Shown piece by piece: positions 33,930 through 44,254 of a stretch of 64,000 nucleotides of DNA (positions within the stretch are counted from its first letter, which is position 1; each line of letters begins with the position of its first letter). Position numbers and translations under genes: made by a program. Below the pieces are notes generated by a model that saw only the letters and a list, made by a program, of their open reading frames with translations, ran no database searches and was not told the DNA's origin. Source of the DNA: Enterobacteriaceae bacterium RIT693 (lineage in GTDB: Bacteria > Pseudomonadota > Gammaproteobacteria > Enterobacterales > Enterobacteriaceae); assembly GCA_009668225.1 (NCBI GenBank), contig WJYK01000001.1, forward strand, positions 124,001 through 188,000. The letters run 5' to 3'.

Positions 33930-36203
33930 CTAGTGCGCCGCTTCCGGCTTGTGCTTCTGCGCACTGACAAAATTGTAGGTTAGCTGCTGCTGGTCTTTAT
34001 CCAGCGCAACAGTCACCTGCCCACCGTCCACCAGGCTGCCGAACAGCAGCTCGTTAGCCAACGGTTTTTTCAGGCTGTCCTGAATGACACGCGCCATTGG
34101 GCGAGCGCCCATCGCACGGTCATAGCCCTTCTCTGCCAGCCAGTCACGCGCTTCCTGGCTAACTTCCAGCGAAACACCTTTCTGATCCAGCTGCACCTGA
34201 AGCTCGACGATAAATTTATCCACCACCTGATGAATCACCTCGGTAGAGAGATGGTTGAACCAGATAATGTTGTCGAGGCGGTTACGGAACTCCGGCGTAA
34301 AGATCTTTTTGATCTCTTCCATCGCGTCGGTGCTGTTGTCCTGACGGATAAGCCCGATGGACTTACGTTCAGTTTCCCGTACCCCGGCGTTGGTGGTCAT
34401 CACCAGAATCACGTTGCGGAAGTCCGCCTTACGCCCGTTGTTGTCGGTCAGCGTCCCGTTGTCCATCACCTGCAGCAGCAGGTTAAAGACATCCGGATGC
34501 GCTTTCTCGATTTCATCCAGCAGCAGAACGGCATGCGGATGTTTAATTACCGCGTCCGTCAGCAGACCGCCCTGATCGAAGCCGACATAGCCCGGAGGCG
34601 CACCAATCAGGCGGCTTACGGTATGGCGTTCCATGTATTCGGACATATCAAAGCGCAGCAGCTCAATGCCAAGCGACTTCGCCAGCTGAACCGTTACCTC
34701 GGTCTTACCGACGCCGGTAGGCCCGGCAAACAGGAACGACCCGACAGGCTTATGATCCTGGCCCAGACCGGCTCGGCTCATCTTGATAGCCTCGGTCAGC
34801 GCTTCAATCGCTTTATCCTGGCCAAACACCAGCATTTTCAGGCGGTCGCCCAGGCTTTTCAGCGTATCACGATCGCTGGCGGAGACGCTTTTTTCCGGGA
34901 TACGGGCAATGCGCGCCACCACGGTCTCGATGTCCGCCACGTTAACGGTTTTCTTACGCTTGCTGACCGGCATCAGGCGGCTACGCGCGCCCGCTTCATC
35001 AATCACGTCGATAGCCTTATCCGGCAGATGTCGGTCATTGATGTATTTCACCGCCAGCTCAACCGCAGCACGAATAGCCTTCGCGGTATAACGTACGTCG
35101 TGGTGCGCTTCGTATTTCGGCTTCAGGCCGTTGATTATCTGCACCGTCTCTTCAACGCTTGGCTCGGTAATATCAATCTTCTGGAAGCGACGTGCCAGAG
35201 CGCGGTCTTTTTCGAAGATATTGCTGAATTCCTGATAGGTCGTCGAACCAATAACGCGAATTTTCCCGCCGGACAGCAGCGGCTTAATCAGGTTAGCGGC
35301 ATCCACCTGGCCACCCGAAGCCGCGCCAGCGCCGATGATGGTGTGGATTTCATCAATAAACAGGATGCTGTTTTGATCCTGTTCGAGCTGTTTGAGCAGC
35401 GCTTTGAAACGTTTTTCAAAATCACCGCGGTATTTGGTTCCGGCCAGCAGCGAGCCAATGTCCAGCGAGTAAATGGTGCAGTCGGCCATCACTTCCGGCA
35501 CGTCTCCCTGCACGATTCTCCACGCCAGCCCTTCGGCAATGGCGGTTTTACCTACGCCCGATTCGCCTACCAGCAAAGGGTTATTTTTGCGGCGACGGCA
35601 CAGAACCTGGATGGCACGCTCAAGCTCTTTATCGCGGCCAATCAGCGGATCGATCCCGCCAACGCGCGCAAGCTGATTAAGATTGGTGGTGAAGTTTTCC
35701 ATACGTTCCTCCCCGCCTGCTTGCTCTTCGTTGACCGGGTTTTCAGAGCCCGATGACTGATTCGGTTCGTCTTTACGCGTGCCGTGAGAGATGAAGTTCA
35801 CCACGTCAAGGCGGCTGACTTCATGTTTACGCAGCAGATAGGCCGCCTGGGATTCCTGCTCGCTGAAAATGGCCACCAGCACGTTGGCGCCGGTCACTTC
35901 GCTGCGCCCGGAGGATTGGACATGGAACACCGCTCGCTGCAGCACACGCTGGAAGCTGAGCGTCGGCTGCGTGTCGCGCTCCTCAACGTTTGCGGGCAGG
36001 ACCGGTGTGGTTTGTTCGATGAAGGCTTCGAGTTCCTGTCGCAGCGCCACCATATCCACAGAACACGCTTCCAGCGCTTCGCGGGCAGATGGGTTACTGA
36101 GCAACGCCAGTAACAGATGCTCGACGGTCATAAACTCATGTCGGTGCTCGCGCGCTCTGGCGAAAGCCATGTTTAAACTGAGTTCCAGTTCTTGATTGAG
36201 CAT
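33930..36203 (-). CDS. clpA: ATP-dependent Clp protease ATPase subunit ClpA
   Basis: Hsp100 unfoldase that feeds N-degron, SsrA-tagged and other substrates to ClpP. 757 aa against 758 in E. coli. The N-domain (residues 1-140) binds ClpS. AAA1 has Walker A GESGVGKT and AAA2 has GPTGVGKTE. An IGLIRQD loop for ClpP docking is present near residue 615, and the C-terminus is Lys/His-rich. The ATG at 36203 is preceded by GGAGGT at good spacing; a GTG two codons upstream is less likely. An internal Met in [10 protein letters not shown] near 168 corresponds to the known start of the short ClpA form. It lies 27 bases downstream of clpS. Confidence 0.98.
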   Translation of the reverse strand: MLNQELELSLNMAFARAREHRHEFMTVEHLLLALLSNPSAREALEACSVDMVALRQELEAFIEQTTPVLPANVEERDTQPTLSFQRVLQRAVFHVQSSGRSEVTGANVLVAIFSEQESQAAYLLRKHEVSRLDVVNFISHGTRKDEPNQSSGSENPVNEEQAGGEERMENFTTNLNQLARVGGIDPLIGRDKELERAIQVLCRRRKNNPLLVGESGVGKTAIAEGLAWRIVQGDVPEVMADCTIYSLDIGSLLAGTKYRGDFEKRFKALLKQLEQDQNSILFIDEIHTIIGAGAASGGQVDAANLIKPLLSGGKIRVIGSTTYQEFSNIFEKDRALARRFQKIDITEPSVEETVQIINGLKPKYEAHHDVRYTAKAIRAAVELAVKYINDRHLPDKAIDVIDEAGARSRLMPVSKRKKTVNVADIETVVARIARIPEKSVSASDRDTLKSLGDRLKMLVFGQDKAIEALTEAIKMSRAGLGQDHKPVGSFLFAGPTGVGKTEVTVQLAKSLGIELLRFDMSEYMERHTVSRLIGAPPGYVGFDQGGLLTDAVIKHPHAVLLLDEIEKAHPDVFNLLLQVMDNGTLTDNNGRKADFRNVILVMTTNAGVRETERKSIGLIRQDNSTDAMEEIKKIFTPEFRNRLDNIIWFNHLSTEVIHQVVDKFIVELQVQLDQKGVSLEVSQEARDWLAEKGYDRAMGARPMARVIQDSLKKPLANELLFGSLVDGGQVTVALDKDQQQLTYNFVSAQKHKPEAAH

Positions 36204-36230
36204 AGGCACCTCCCCAAATTATCGGCCTGG

Positions 36231-36551
36231 TCAGGCCTTTTCTAGCGTACACAGCAACGGGTACTCGTTCTCCCTTGCATACTGGTTCACCAACGCCACT
36301 TTGGTTTCAGCTACTTCTGCAGTAAAGATGCCACAGATAGCTTTACCCTGATAGTGAACCGTGAGCATCAATTGCGTGGCACGTTCAACATCATAAGAAA
36401 AGAACTTTTGCAGTACGTCAATAACAAATTCCATTGGCGTGTAGTCGTCGTTCATCAGTATAACTTTATACATGGATGGCGGTTTTAGCGTTTCGCGCAG
36501 TTTATCCGCCGCCATTTGGTCAAAGTCCAACCAGTCGTTCGTCTTACCCAT
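36231..36551 (-). CDS. clpS: ATP-dependent Clp protease adaptor ClpS
   Basis: N-recognin adaptor that delivers proteins bearing N-terminal Leu, Phe, Trp or Tyr to ClpAP. 106 aa, the E. coli length. An unstructured N-terminus (about residues 1-25) is followed by the core with [20 protein letters not shown], whose Asn-Asp-Asp-Tyr-Thr stretch lines the N-degron pocket. [11 protein letters not shown] holds the conserved pocket histidine. It lies directly upstream of clpA and divergent from cspD. Confidence 0.98.
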   Translation of the reverse strand: MGKTNDWLDFDQMAADKLRETLKPPSMYKVILMNDDYTPMEFVIDVLQKFFSYDVERATQLMLTVHYQGKAICGIFTAEVAETKVALVNQYARENEYPLLCTLEKA

Positions 36552-36874
36552 TGCGATTTATCATCGTTTGTTGAAGCCCAACACACTGTCAGGCAAAGCC
36601 TTATATTGAGTGTAATACGCTTTTAGCAAACGTATTGCATCGTATTCGATCCCGCTGCGTTTTCCCGTTAGCGAGCTACATCACATTAATAGCAATAGCG
36701 TTAACTGCTTCAAATTTTTGACTCATTGTTGTCCTGGTTGCCCCGCCAGGCGCTTGACGCAGTGTATAAAATATCTACATTGTAGCGGGGTGAGTTGGCG
36801 AGGTTTTGAACAGCCCGCCCTTACCCACCGGTTGATTCCATCTCATTATTAAGATTTACGAAGGATGTCGAAGC
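36552..36874. promoter_or_regulatory. Divergent clpS-cspD region with cspD promoter
   Basis: 323 bases with no gene. On the cspD side TTGACG (36754-36759) and TACATT (36776-36781) with a 16-base spacer make a good sigma-70 promoter about 95 bases upstream of cspD. Promoters for clpS would lie in 36552-36700, where no clear hexamer pair was found. Confidence 0.5.
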
Positions 36875-37096
36875 ATGGAGACGGGTACTGTTAAATGGTT
36901 CAATAACGCCAAAGGGTTCGGTTTCATCTGCCCGGAAGGCGGCGGCGAAGACATCTTCGCCCACTACTCCACCATTCAGATGGACGGATACAGAACGTTA
37001 AAAGCCGGGCAGCTTGTCAGGTTTGATGTACATCAGGGACCTAAAGGCAACCATGCCAGTCTGATCGTTCCCCACGAGGCGGAAGCGGTCGCGTAG
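36875..37096 (+). CDS. cspD: Cold shock-like protein CspD
   Basis: Single-stranded nucleic-acid-binding protein with a cold-shock domain, in E. coli a stationary-phase inhibitor of replication and not cold-induced. 73 aa against 74. Both RNP motifs are present: KGFGFICP and DIFAHYS. The sequence METGTVKWFNNAKGFGFI follows the E. coli protein. It is divergent from clpS; CspD is a ClpAP-Lon pathway substrate in E. coli. Confidence 0.96.
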   Translation: METGTVKWFNNAKGFGFICPEGGGEDIFAHYSTIQMDGYRTLKAGQLVRFDVHQGPKGNHASLIVPHEAEAVA

Positions 37097-37127
37097 TTCC
37101 ACTGTTAATTGTGTACATCCCGCAGAT

Positions 37128-37156
37128 AAAATGCCAGCCCGTAAGGCTGGCATTTT
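37128..37156. terminator. Bidirectional terminator between cspD and macB
   Basis: Perfect 12-bp stem AAAATGCCAGCC/GGCTGGCATTTT with a 5-base loop and trailing T residues. It lies 32 bases after the cspD stop and 19 bases past the macB stop on the other strand, so it can end both transcripts. Confidence 0.92.
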
Positions 37157-37174
37157 TATTTCCAACCGCTCAGA

Positions 37175-39121
37175 TTACTCACGTGCCAGCGCATCAATAG
37201 GGTTTAATCGCGCCGCATTTCTTGCCGGCAGCCAGCCAAACAGCACACCCGTTGCGGTTGAACAGCCAAACGCGGTGAGCAGCGCAACCGGCGAGAAACC
37301 TATTTGCCAGCCAGGCAGCACAAGCTGCAGCGTAAAAGCAATGAACAGCGACAGAGATATTCCCAGCGCGCCACCGACCAGGCAGACCAGCACCGCCTCA
37401 ATTAAAAACTGCTGCAACACATCGCTCGCTCGTGCGCCAACCGCCATACGGATACCGATCTCTTTAGTACGCTCGGTCACCGACACCAGCATAATATTCA
37501 TCACCCCGATACCGCCTACCAACAGAGAAATCACCGCCACCAGCGTCAGGAACATCTGTAGCGTACGTGTGGTCTTTTCCGCCGTTTTCAACAGCCCATC
37601 CATGTTGTAGGTGAAAAAATCCTTTCTGGCATGGCGCAGCGACAGCAGGCGATTGAGCTGCAGCTCCGCTTCATGGCTGTCATAGCCCTCCTTCACCCGT
37701 ACAGTAATGGAATTAAGCCAGCTTTGTCCCATCACTCTCCCGGCCATGGTGTTATAGGGCAGCCAGACGCGCAGCACTTTGCTACTGCCGAACATCGACT
37801 GTTTTTCTTCCGCCACGCCAATTACCGTGGCCGGCATATTACCGACCAACACCACCTCACCCACCACGTCGCTTTTGTTCGGGAACAGCTGCCTTTTACT
37901 GTTGGCATCCAACACCACAACCTGTGCCCGGCCGTTCATTTGCTCGTCGTTAAAGCTCGCTCCCTGGCTCATTGTCATACCGTAAACATCGAAATAGTCA
38001 CCGCTGACGCCGTTGACGCTGGCCGCAGCATCCACGCTCCCGTAGCGCAGGCGCAAATTGCTGGAGATGGAAGGCGTCGCTGAACTCACCCAAGGCTGCT
38101 GGCGAATCGCCAACAGATCGTCATATTTCAGCGCCTGCTGGAACTGCGGATCGTCATCACCAAAATCTTTACCGGGATAAACGTCAATCGTGTTGGTGCC
38201 GATAGAGCGAATATCCTCCAGCACCATCTGTTTTGCGGCATCGCCCACCACCACGATGGAAACCACCGAGGCAATACCAATAATAATGCCGAGCATGGTC
38301 AGCAGCGTGCGCATCTTGTTTGCAGCCATCGCCAGCCACGCCATACCGAGTGCCTCACGGAAGCTGCTGATAACCTGCTGTACGGATGAGCCGCTTCTTA
38401 GCGCCTGATTTTCAACCGCACGCACTGCAGATTGCTGAACCGGGGGCGGATTGCTGATAATTTCGCCGTCGCGAATTTCGATAATGCGCTGGGCCTGCGC
38501 CGCAACCGCCGGATCGTGGGTCACGATAATCACCGTATGGCCGCGCTCACGAAGCTGCTTCAGGGTTGCCATCACCTCTTCACCTGAATGGCTGTCCAGC
38601 GCACCGGTTGGCTCATCAGCCAGAATAACCTGCCCGCCGTTCATCAAGGCACGCGCGATACTCACGCGCTGCTGCTGCCCGCCCGAAAGTTGAGACGGAA
38701 GATAGTCAACCCGCTCTTTCAGCCCGAGACGCTCCAGCAGTTCGTGCGCACGCTGCTGCCGTTGGGCACGCGTCGTACCGGCATAGACGGCTGGAACTTC
38801 CACATTCTGCGACGCATTCAGGTGCGAAAGCAGATGGTAACGCTGGAAGATAAAGCCGAAATGTTCACGTCGCAGGGTGGCCAGCGCATCGTTATCCAGC
38901 TTTGCAACATCGACGCCCGCCACCTTGTAGCTACCGCTGCTTGGCTTATCCAGGCAGCCAAGAATATTCATCAGCGTGGATTTACCGGAGCCTGACGCAC
39001 CGACAATCGCCACCATTTCCCCGGCCTCAATCGTCAGGCTGATGCCCTTCAGCACCTCCACCTGCTCTTCACCGGAGGGATAGCTACGACGAATATCCTT
39101 TAGCTCAAGCAGCGCGGTCAT
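37175..39121 (-). CDS. macB: Macrolide/peptide ABC efflux protein MacB
   Basis: Inner-membrane ATPase of the MacAB-TolC tripartite pump, a mechanotransmission ABC exporter for macrolides, enterotoxin and haem-like compounds. 648 aa, the E. coli length. The N-terminal ATPase has Walker [10 protein letters not shown], signature [15 protein letters not shown] and Walker [13 protein letters not shown]. One membrane helix near residue 275 comes before a large periplasmic domain, and three helices follow it (FtsX/MacB fold). It overlaps the macA stop by four bases, consistent with coupling. Confidence 0.97.
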   Translation of the reverse strand: MTALLELKDIRRSYPSGEEQVEVLKGISLTIEAGEMVAIVGASGSGKSTLMNILGCLDKPSSGSYKVAGVDVAKLDNDALATLRREHFGFIFQRYHLLSHLNASQNVEVPAVYAGTTRAQRQQRAHELLERLGLKERVDYLPSQLSGGQQQRVSIARALMNGGQVILADEPTGALDSHSGEEVMATLKQLRERGHTVIIVTHDPAVAAQAQRIIEIRDGEIISNPPPVQQSAVRAVENQALRSGSSVQQVISSFREALGMAWLAMAANKMRTLLTMLGIIIGIASVVSIVVVGDAAKQMVLEDIRSIGTNTIDVYPGKDFGDDDPQFQQALKYDDLLAIRQQPWVSSATPSISSNLRLRYGSVDAAASVNGVSGDYFDVYGMTMSQGASFNDEQMNGRAQVVVLDANSKRQLFPNKSDVVGEVVLVGNMPATVIGVAEEKQSMFGSSKVLRVWLPYNTMAGRVMGQSWLNSITVRVKEGYDSHEAELQLNRLLSLRHARKDFFTYNMDGLLKTAEKTTRTLQMFLTLVAVISLLVGGIGVMNIMLVSVTERTKEIGIRMAVGARASDVLQQFLIEAVLVCLVGGALGISLSLFIAFTLQLVLPGWQIGFSPVALLTAFGCSTATGVLFGWLPARNAARLNPIDALARE

Positions 39122-40233
39122 TTGCTGCTCCCGGTGCTGGCGCGGCCGATCACCACCTCTTCGCCTTCTTCCAGCCCGTTGACGACCTGTACCTGGGTAT
39201 CGTTACGCATGCCAATGGTAATTTCACGTTCCTTGGTTTCACCATTGCGCAGCACCGTGATGTTATAGCGATTATCACCAATCGGTTCGCCCAGCGCGGC
39301 CAGCGGAATGGTCAGCACATCTTTTACGCCACCCAGCTGAATATGCACCTGCGCGGTCATATCCAGACGCAGAATACCTTTCGGGTTCGGCACTTCAAAA
39401 CGGGCATTATAGAAGATGGCCTCATTGACCTTGTCCGGCGTTGGCAGAATATCTTTCAGTACACCTTCATAGCGGGTCATCGGATCGCCCAGCACGGTAA
39501 ACCAGGCTTTCTGACCCGGCTTGAGATGAATCACATCAGCTTCGGACACCTGCGCCTTCACCAGCATGGTACTTAAATCCGCAAGCGTCAGAATATTCGG
39601 AGCCTGCTGAGCGGCAATCACGGTTTGCCCCTGTAGCGTCGTTATTTGCGTCACTTCGCCAGCCATCGGCGCGACGATGCGGGTAAACTCAAGGTTGGTT
39701 TTTGCGGTGCTTAGCGAAGCTTGATTACGCTTGATCTGCGCATCAATCGTGCCCGTCTGCGCTTGCTTAACCGCCAGATCGGTTGCCGCTTTATCGAGAT
39801 CCTGCCGTGACACGGCCTGCGTTTTCGCCAACGACTGCTGGCGAGAAAGCGTGACTGCTGCAAGTTTACTTTCCGCTACGGACTGTAGACGCTGCGCGTG
39901 CAGTTCCATCAGGGTGGCTTCCACCTCTTTAACCTGGTTTTCTGCCTGCTCAGGATCGATAACGCCCAGCAGCTGATCCTTTTTCACTTTATCGCCAATG
40001 TTCACCGACAGCGTTTTTAGCTGCCCGCTCACCTGCGCCCCCACGTCAACTTTGCGCACGGCATCGAGCTTTCCGGTCGCCAGAACGCTTTGTTGGAGAG
40101 AAGCTTTACGCACAATCATCGTCTGGTAATGAGGTGTTGGAGTATTCAAAAACTGCCAAAGCCAGAGGAAAAATATCACCAGAAACAGCGCGTAAAGCCA
40201 GTAACGTTTTTTAAATTTTCCCTTAAGTTTCAT
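39118..40233 (-). CDS. macA: Macrolide efflux membrane fusion protein MacA
   Basis: Periplasmic adaptor of MacAB-TolC. 371 aa, the E. coli length. A single N-terminal membrane anchor ([19 protein letters not shown], residues about 10-28) is followed by split lipoyl segments ([20 protein letters not shown] and [16 protein letters not shown]). Between them lies an alpha-helical hairpin with Gln/Ala-rich heptads (about 100-180). Beta-barrel and membrane-proximal domains complete the adaptor. A PhoP-like direct repeat lies 29 bases upstream of its start. Confidence 0.97.
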   Translation of the reverse strand: MKLKGKFKKRYWLYALFLVIFFLWLWQFLNTPTPHYQTMIVRKASLQQSVLATGKLDAVRKVDVGAQVSGQLKTLSVNIGDKVKKDQLLGVIDPEQAENQVKEVEATLMELHAQRLQSVAESKLAAVTLSRQQSLAKTQAVSRQDLDKAATDLAVKQAQTGTIDAQIKRNQASLSTAKTNLEFTRIVAPMAGEVTQITTLQGQTVIAAQQAPNILTLADLSTMLVKAQVSEADVIHLKPGQKAWFTVLGDPMTRYEGVLKDILPTPDKVNEAIFYNARFEVPNPKGILRLDMTAQVHIQLGGVKDVLTIPLAALGEPIGDNRYNITVLRNGETKEREITIGMRNDTQVQVVNGLEEGEEVVIGRASTGSSK

Positions 40234-40261
40234 ATAAATCCTGAAATAGCTAACGCATGAT

Positions 40262-40278
40262 TAAACAAATCTTAAACA
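40262..40278 (-). promoter_or_regulatory. PhoP-box direct repeat between macA and ybjX
   Basis: On the minus strand TGTTTA-AGATT-TGTTTA is a perfect match to the PhoP box, a direct (T/G)GTTTA repeat with 5-base spacing. It lies 29 bases upstream of the macA start and about 96 bases upstream of ybjX on the other strand. PhoP is known to repress macAB and to act on ybjX in Salmonella. Confidence 0.65.
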
Positions 40279-40374
40279 AACTGCACAATGTGAAGAAGTG
40301 TAACAGTGATTGAATATCGGTTGACGTCCGGCGTGCTGAAATAACGCCATCTTAGTCGAATTCAGGTTTTAATT

Positions 40375-41322
40375 ATGTCCCAGATTGCTGCCGCGCAAGT
40401 TACCGAAACCCTGCCTCAAACTGGCTGGAAACTCTTCCTTTCATTAGCAACGGGTGAGTGGCAGCCGGGAGCATCCTGGGGCAAAAAGGCTTATCGCCGC
40501 AAGTTTATTTTACGCTCAATGGTGATGCCTGTGCATACCGCCGGCCTGATGAATAGCCTCGCAAACCAGCCGCACCTCGACAGCATGCTGAACGCTCAGC
40601 CCGGGCTGCCGTGCCGCCTGCACCGCCCTTACCTTGCACTGCCGCTTAGCCGCAAGGACACGCGCGATGCCATTGGTTACCATTACCAGAAAATTACCGA
40701 GAAGATGCCGAAAAAACTGCTTAACGGGCACTTCTCCGCCGAAGGCTATCGCCTGGCAACGCTGGTGGGTAAAAATAACGAACTGATGTTTATCGACCTC
40801 AGCTCTCATGACCTGGAAGGCAAAGAAGGCGAAGCGTTCCTCAACTTCTGTAATGAAGACGGCGTTCCCCTGGCGCGTATGACCTTCACCCTTAATCAGT
40901 TCGAAGGCAAAAACACCCTGTTCATTGGCTGCCTGCAGGGTGCAAAACCGTGGGTTCCGCATGAGGCGATTCAGGCGGCGACAAAAGCCTGCCATGGCCT
41001 GTTCCCGAAACGCATGCTGCTTGAAGTTGCCTGCGAACTGGCGAAGCTGCTCGACGCAGAGCGCATCCTGGCCGTGAGCAACAGCACGCATATCTACCGC
41101 TCATGGCGCTACGAGAAGAAGAAAAAAGACAGTTTACACGCAGACTATGACAGTTTCTGGCTGTCGATGAGCGGTGAGCGCCGGGCAGATGGCCTGTTTG
41201 CCCTACCGTCTCGCGTAGAACGTAAGCCGCTGGAAGAGATCGCAAGTAAAAAACGTGCTGAATACCGCCGTCGCTATGAGCTTCTGGATGGCATGATGAG
41301 CAACATCAACAGCCAGTTCTAA
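40375..41322 (+). CDS. ybjX: VirK/YbjX family protein
   Basis: 315 aa protein of the DUF535 (VirK/YbjX) family, linked to PhoP-controlled envelope stress and antimicrobial-peptide resistance in Salmonella and to virulence in Shigella. No enzymatic activity is established. The region around residues 60-290 carries the family's conserved segments, for example RPYLALPLSRKDTRDAIGYHY and LEVACELAKLLDAERILAVS. Near the C-terminus ASKKRAEYRRRYELLDGM is basic and helical. There is no signal peptide or membrane segment, so it is likely cytosolic. It is convergent with ybjD. Confidence 0.9.
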   Translation: MSQIAAAQVTETLPQTGWKLFLSLATGEWQPGASWGKKAYRRKFILRSMVMPVHTAGLMNSLANQPHLDSMLNAQPGLPCRLHRPYLALPLSRKDTRDAIGYHYQKITEKMPKKLLNGHFSAEGYRLATLVGKNNELMFIDLSSHDLEGKEGEAFLNFCNEDGVPLARMTFTLNQFEGKNTLFIGCLQGAKPWVPHEAIQAATKACHGLFPKRMLLEVACELAKLLDAERILAVSNSTHIYRSWRYEKKKKDSLHADYDSFWLSMSGERRADGLFALPSRVERKPLEEIASKKRAEYRRRYELLDGMMSNINSQF

Positions 41323-41341
41323 GACGTCATTGCGCCGGGTG

Positions 41342-42997
41342 CTAATCCGCCCGGCCACGCGCCAGCCACAGCACCCGGGAAAACATTTTACGCAGCAACG
41401 GTGGAATCGCATCCACGCCCCTGCGTCCAGCCTCCAGCGCCACCTCAATGGCTAAATCCGGCTTCGACGAACGATGAATGGCTTTGATGATAACCCGGCG
41501 CAAATTCATCGGTGCATTTTCGGGGATCTGGGCCACACGATGAAACACATCTGAAAAACCCTGCCGATACATAAAGTGTTCCATATCCAGTGCAGGGAGC
41601 GCCGTGAGATGATCGCGCTCCTGGTCACGATCGTTATCCAGTAACCCGCGTACCGTAGCCGCATATTTTTTCCCCGCCTCATCGCCGTCCACCAGCACGT
41701 GCCACTCAATGCCCATGCGGCGGGCGAACTTAATCAGCGGCTTCAAACCAGACTGAGCGAACTCAATCACCTTCACCCCTTCAGCATCAAAATGATGCCC
41801 ACACTGTCGCGCCAGTTCGTTCATTACCCACACTTCTGTTTCGCCTTCCACCAACAGCCAGCAGCGGGAGAACAGCGAAGAAGCACGGTTAAAACGAATA
41901 TGAAATGCAATTCGTCGGCTGTCTTCCGCGTTCATGCCGCCAGGCCCTAGTCGCCACGCCGCAACTCTGGAAGACTCACGTACCAGACGGCAAACCTGCT
42001 CTACCGGCGTAAGGGAGAGTAGCTCACCGGAATTCGTGGTCGTGATTTTTTGCAGCGGCAGCAAATTCAACAGGTGCCAGGCAACCGACAGCATGATCGG
42101 GTGCAGGCGAGTTTCCGGATCTTCCACCAGCAGAAGTGGCCGGGCGTCCCGGTCAAGCGCCACGCTGCCTTTCGCCTGTAATAACGTAGAGAACATCCCC
42201 AGCAGGATCATTCGGTGCGAACGGCTGCCCGGTTTATCAATCATGCGGTTGATAACATCAAGGTAACGCCAGCTGCGTTGCTCATCGTGAGAACGCCGCC
42301 GCATCAAGCGCTGATGGGCTATCGCGCCCTGTTCGGAAAAATAGTGTTCCAGTAGTTGCACCATGGCCGACAGCCCCTGCCGTAGCTGCGCATCGGTAAG
42401 GTTTTGTGGTCTCGAGACCAGCTCCCGCGCCAGAAAATCCAGCTGGCGCGCCGTCAGCTCCGTTTCCGGCATCTCGGGCATACCGCCATTACGTAACCGC
42501 CGCATAAAACGGGCATCCCTAAGCCGCAGAACAGGGGTCAGGCGAGTAATGTGCATCGCCATTTCGTCGATATTATCCAGCGTCAGCGGCTGGCCGTGAG
42601 CGTTGAGAAAACTGCGGAGCGTGAGTACCGTCCCCTCATCCCCCAGCTCGCCTTCCAGACGGTAATAGATGCGATGAAAGCCGTCGTTGCCGCCAACCCA
42701 TACCGGGGAGAGATTCCGATATCGCCGCCCTAAATGGTGGCCGGACGCCGCTTCCCGAAACGTCAGGATAATCTGAAGGTGACTTTCACGCCCGTGTATA
42801 TCGCCAGGGGGAAAATAGAAATCTTCACGAACAAAGTGGTACAACTCGCGGTGCGGTGAAAGCAGCAGCGTCAGGGCATCCAACAGGCTCGACTTACCCC
42901 AGGCATTTTCGCCAATCAGCACATTGTTTTGCTCAAGCATTAACGACAAACGGTTAATACCGCGAAAGCCTACAACTTCAACCCGCTCGAGAAACAT
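41342..42997 (-). CDS. ybjD: OLD-family ATP-dependent nuclease-like protein YbjD
   Basis: 551 aa, the length of E. coli YbjD. The N-terminal ABC-type ATPase has Walker A GENAWGKSS near residues 29-37 and the family signature and Walker B region in RPLLLVEDPETRLHPIML. The C-terminal TOPRIM domain shows the acidic LLVEGETEVWVM and the Asp-x-Asp pair in HVLVDGDEAGKKYA. Class 2 OLD proteins cleave DNA in a metal-dependent way. The E. coli protein's role is unproven, although relatives act in phage defence (Gabija GajA-like). It stands alone here, without a UvrD-like partner gene. Confidence 0.9.
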   Translation of the reverse strand: MFLERVEVVGFRGINRLSLMLEQNNVLIGENAWGKSSLLDALTLLLSPHRELYHFVREDFYFPPGDIHGRESHLQIILTFREAASGHHLGRRYRNLSPVWVGGNDGFHRIYYRLEGELGDEGTVLTLRSFLNAHGQPLTLDNIDEMAMHITRLTPVLRLRDARFMRRLRNGGMPEMPETELTARQLDFLARELVSRPQNLTDAQLRQGLSAMVQLLEHYFSEQGAIAHQRLMRRRSHDEQRSWRYLDVINRMIDKPGSRSHRMILLGMFSTLLQAKGSVALDRDARPLLLVEDPETRLHPIMLSVAWHLLNLLPLQKITTTNSGELLSLTPVEQVCRLVRESSRVAAWRLGPGGMNAEDSRRIAFHIRFNRASSLFSRCWLLVEGETEVWVMNELARQCGHHFDAEGVKVIEFAQSGLKPLIKFARRMGIEWHVLVDGDEAGKKYAATVRGLLDNDRDQERDHLTALPALDMEHFMYRQGFSDVFHRVAQIPENAPMNLRRVIIKAIHRSSKPDLAIEVALEAGRRGVDAIPPLLRKMFSRVLWLARGRAD

Positions 42998-43409
42998 GCT
43001 GCCCCCTGTGCATTCACTTTAAATTCCATCGCTCTTTTCGAGTATAGCGGCAAGCGGGATAGCAATGTAACCACGCAATGTCAAGCGTTACGCGGTAAAA
43101 CATTCTGGCCATCGCACAATCAATTCGCAGCAACGGGTGAAAAAATTTTGTTATCCAGAATATTCTTACTTCATTCAAAGATACTCTATACTTCTGACAC
43201 CTATCCCCATAAAAGGAATAACACCTCATTGCCCTAAATCAAAAAACAGGAATTTATTGTGCTGGTGGCGAATTGGCGAAATACCTAATATTAGCGCGCA
43301 TTTAATATTACTTTCGTCATTCACTTAGTGACGGTGAATTAGCGACAATCGGATTAGCGTGATTTAGCGCGTGAGCCGTAAGTTGTTTCTGGTTTTAGTA
43401 GAGGTGGTT
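42998..43409. promoter_or_regulatory. ybjD-aqpZ divergent intergenic region
   Basis: 412 bases, A+T-rich, with no credible gene. Close to aqpZ, the hexamer TTAGCG occurs at 43291-43296, 43339-43344, 43354-43359 and 43364-43369; the last two are 10 bases apart. A nested inverted repeat ATTCAC/GTGAAT (about 43319-43340) lies beside them. The aqpZ promoter and any operator are expected here, but no certain -10/-35 pair was identified. Confidence 0.4.
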
Positions 43410-44105
43410 ATGTTTAGAAAATTAGCAGCAGAGTTCTTTGGAACATTCTGGCTGGTATTTGGTGGCTGTGGTAGCGCGGTATTAGCAGCAGCATTTCCGG
43501 AATTGGGTATTGGTTTTGTGGGTGTTGCATTAGCTTTCGGTTTAACGGTGTTAACGATGGCATTTGCCGTCGGTCATATATCCGGTGGTCACTTCAACCC
43601 GGCCGTCACCCTTGGCCTGTGGGCCGGTGGCCGCTTCCCGGCTAAAGAAGTGATTGGCTACATAATTGCTCAGGTTATTGGCGGCATTGTCGCTGCGGGT
43701 ATTCTTTATTTAATTGCCAGCGGAAAAACCGGCTTTGATGCAGCGGCCAGTGGATTCGCCTCTAACGGCTACGGTGAACATTCACCGGGTGGCTATTCCA
43801 TGCTGTCAGCCATCGTTATTGAAATCGTATTAACCTGTGGTTTCTTAATCGTTATTCATGGTGCAACAGATAAATTCGCGGCACCGGGCTTTGCCCCAAT
43901 TGCCATTGGCCTGGCATTAACGTTAATTCACTTAATTAGTATTCCGGTAACCAACACTTCTGTAAACCCGGCACGAAGTACCGCTGTCGCTATTTTCCAG
44001 GGCGGTTGGGCATTGGATCAGCTGTGGTTGTTCTGGGTCATGCCAATTATTGGCGGGATCCTGGGCGGTATTATTTACCGTACCCTGCTGGAAAAACGTA
44101 GCTAA
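43410..44105 (+). CDS. aqpZ: Aquaporin Z
   Basis: Inner-membrane tetrameric water channel. 231 aa, identical in length to E. coli AqpZ. The two Asn-Pro-Ala half-helix motifs are seen in [11 protein letters not shown] and [10 protein letters not shown]; the latter includes the selectivity-filter arginine. Six membrane helices are expected. The frame is open 13 codons upstream, but ATG 43410 has GAGGTGG immediately upstream and gives the family N-terminus [16 protein letters not shown]. Confidence 0.98.
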   Translation: MFRKLAAEFFGTFWLVFGGCGSAVLAAAFPELGIGFVGVALAFGLTVLTMAFAVGHISGGHFNPAVTLGLWAGGRFPAKEVIGYIIAQVIGGIVAAGILYLIASGKTGFDAAASGFASNGYGEHSPGGYSMLSAIVIEIVLTCGFLIVIHGATDKFAAPGFAPIAIGLALTLIHLISIPVTNTSVNPARSTAVAIFQGGWALDQLWLFWVMPIIGGILGGIIYRTLLEKRS

Positions 44106-44254
44106 ATCGTTATGCGGGCTTACCTCGGTGAGCCTGCCACTTCCCCGATTATCTTTCGCGCAAACCTTTTTCTTCGTCTCTACTCGACTCGTTTCCTTTC
44201 TTTCGGTAGTGTGGCAGCCGTCGTAACATTTTACCTACAAGGACTGTCCCTGCC

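Noticed and set aside
34230-35756. 508-codon open frame antisense to clpA
   Set aside because: Shadow frame over conserved ClpA coding sequence.
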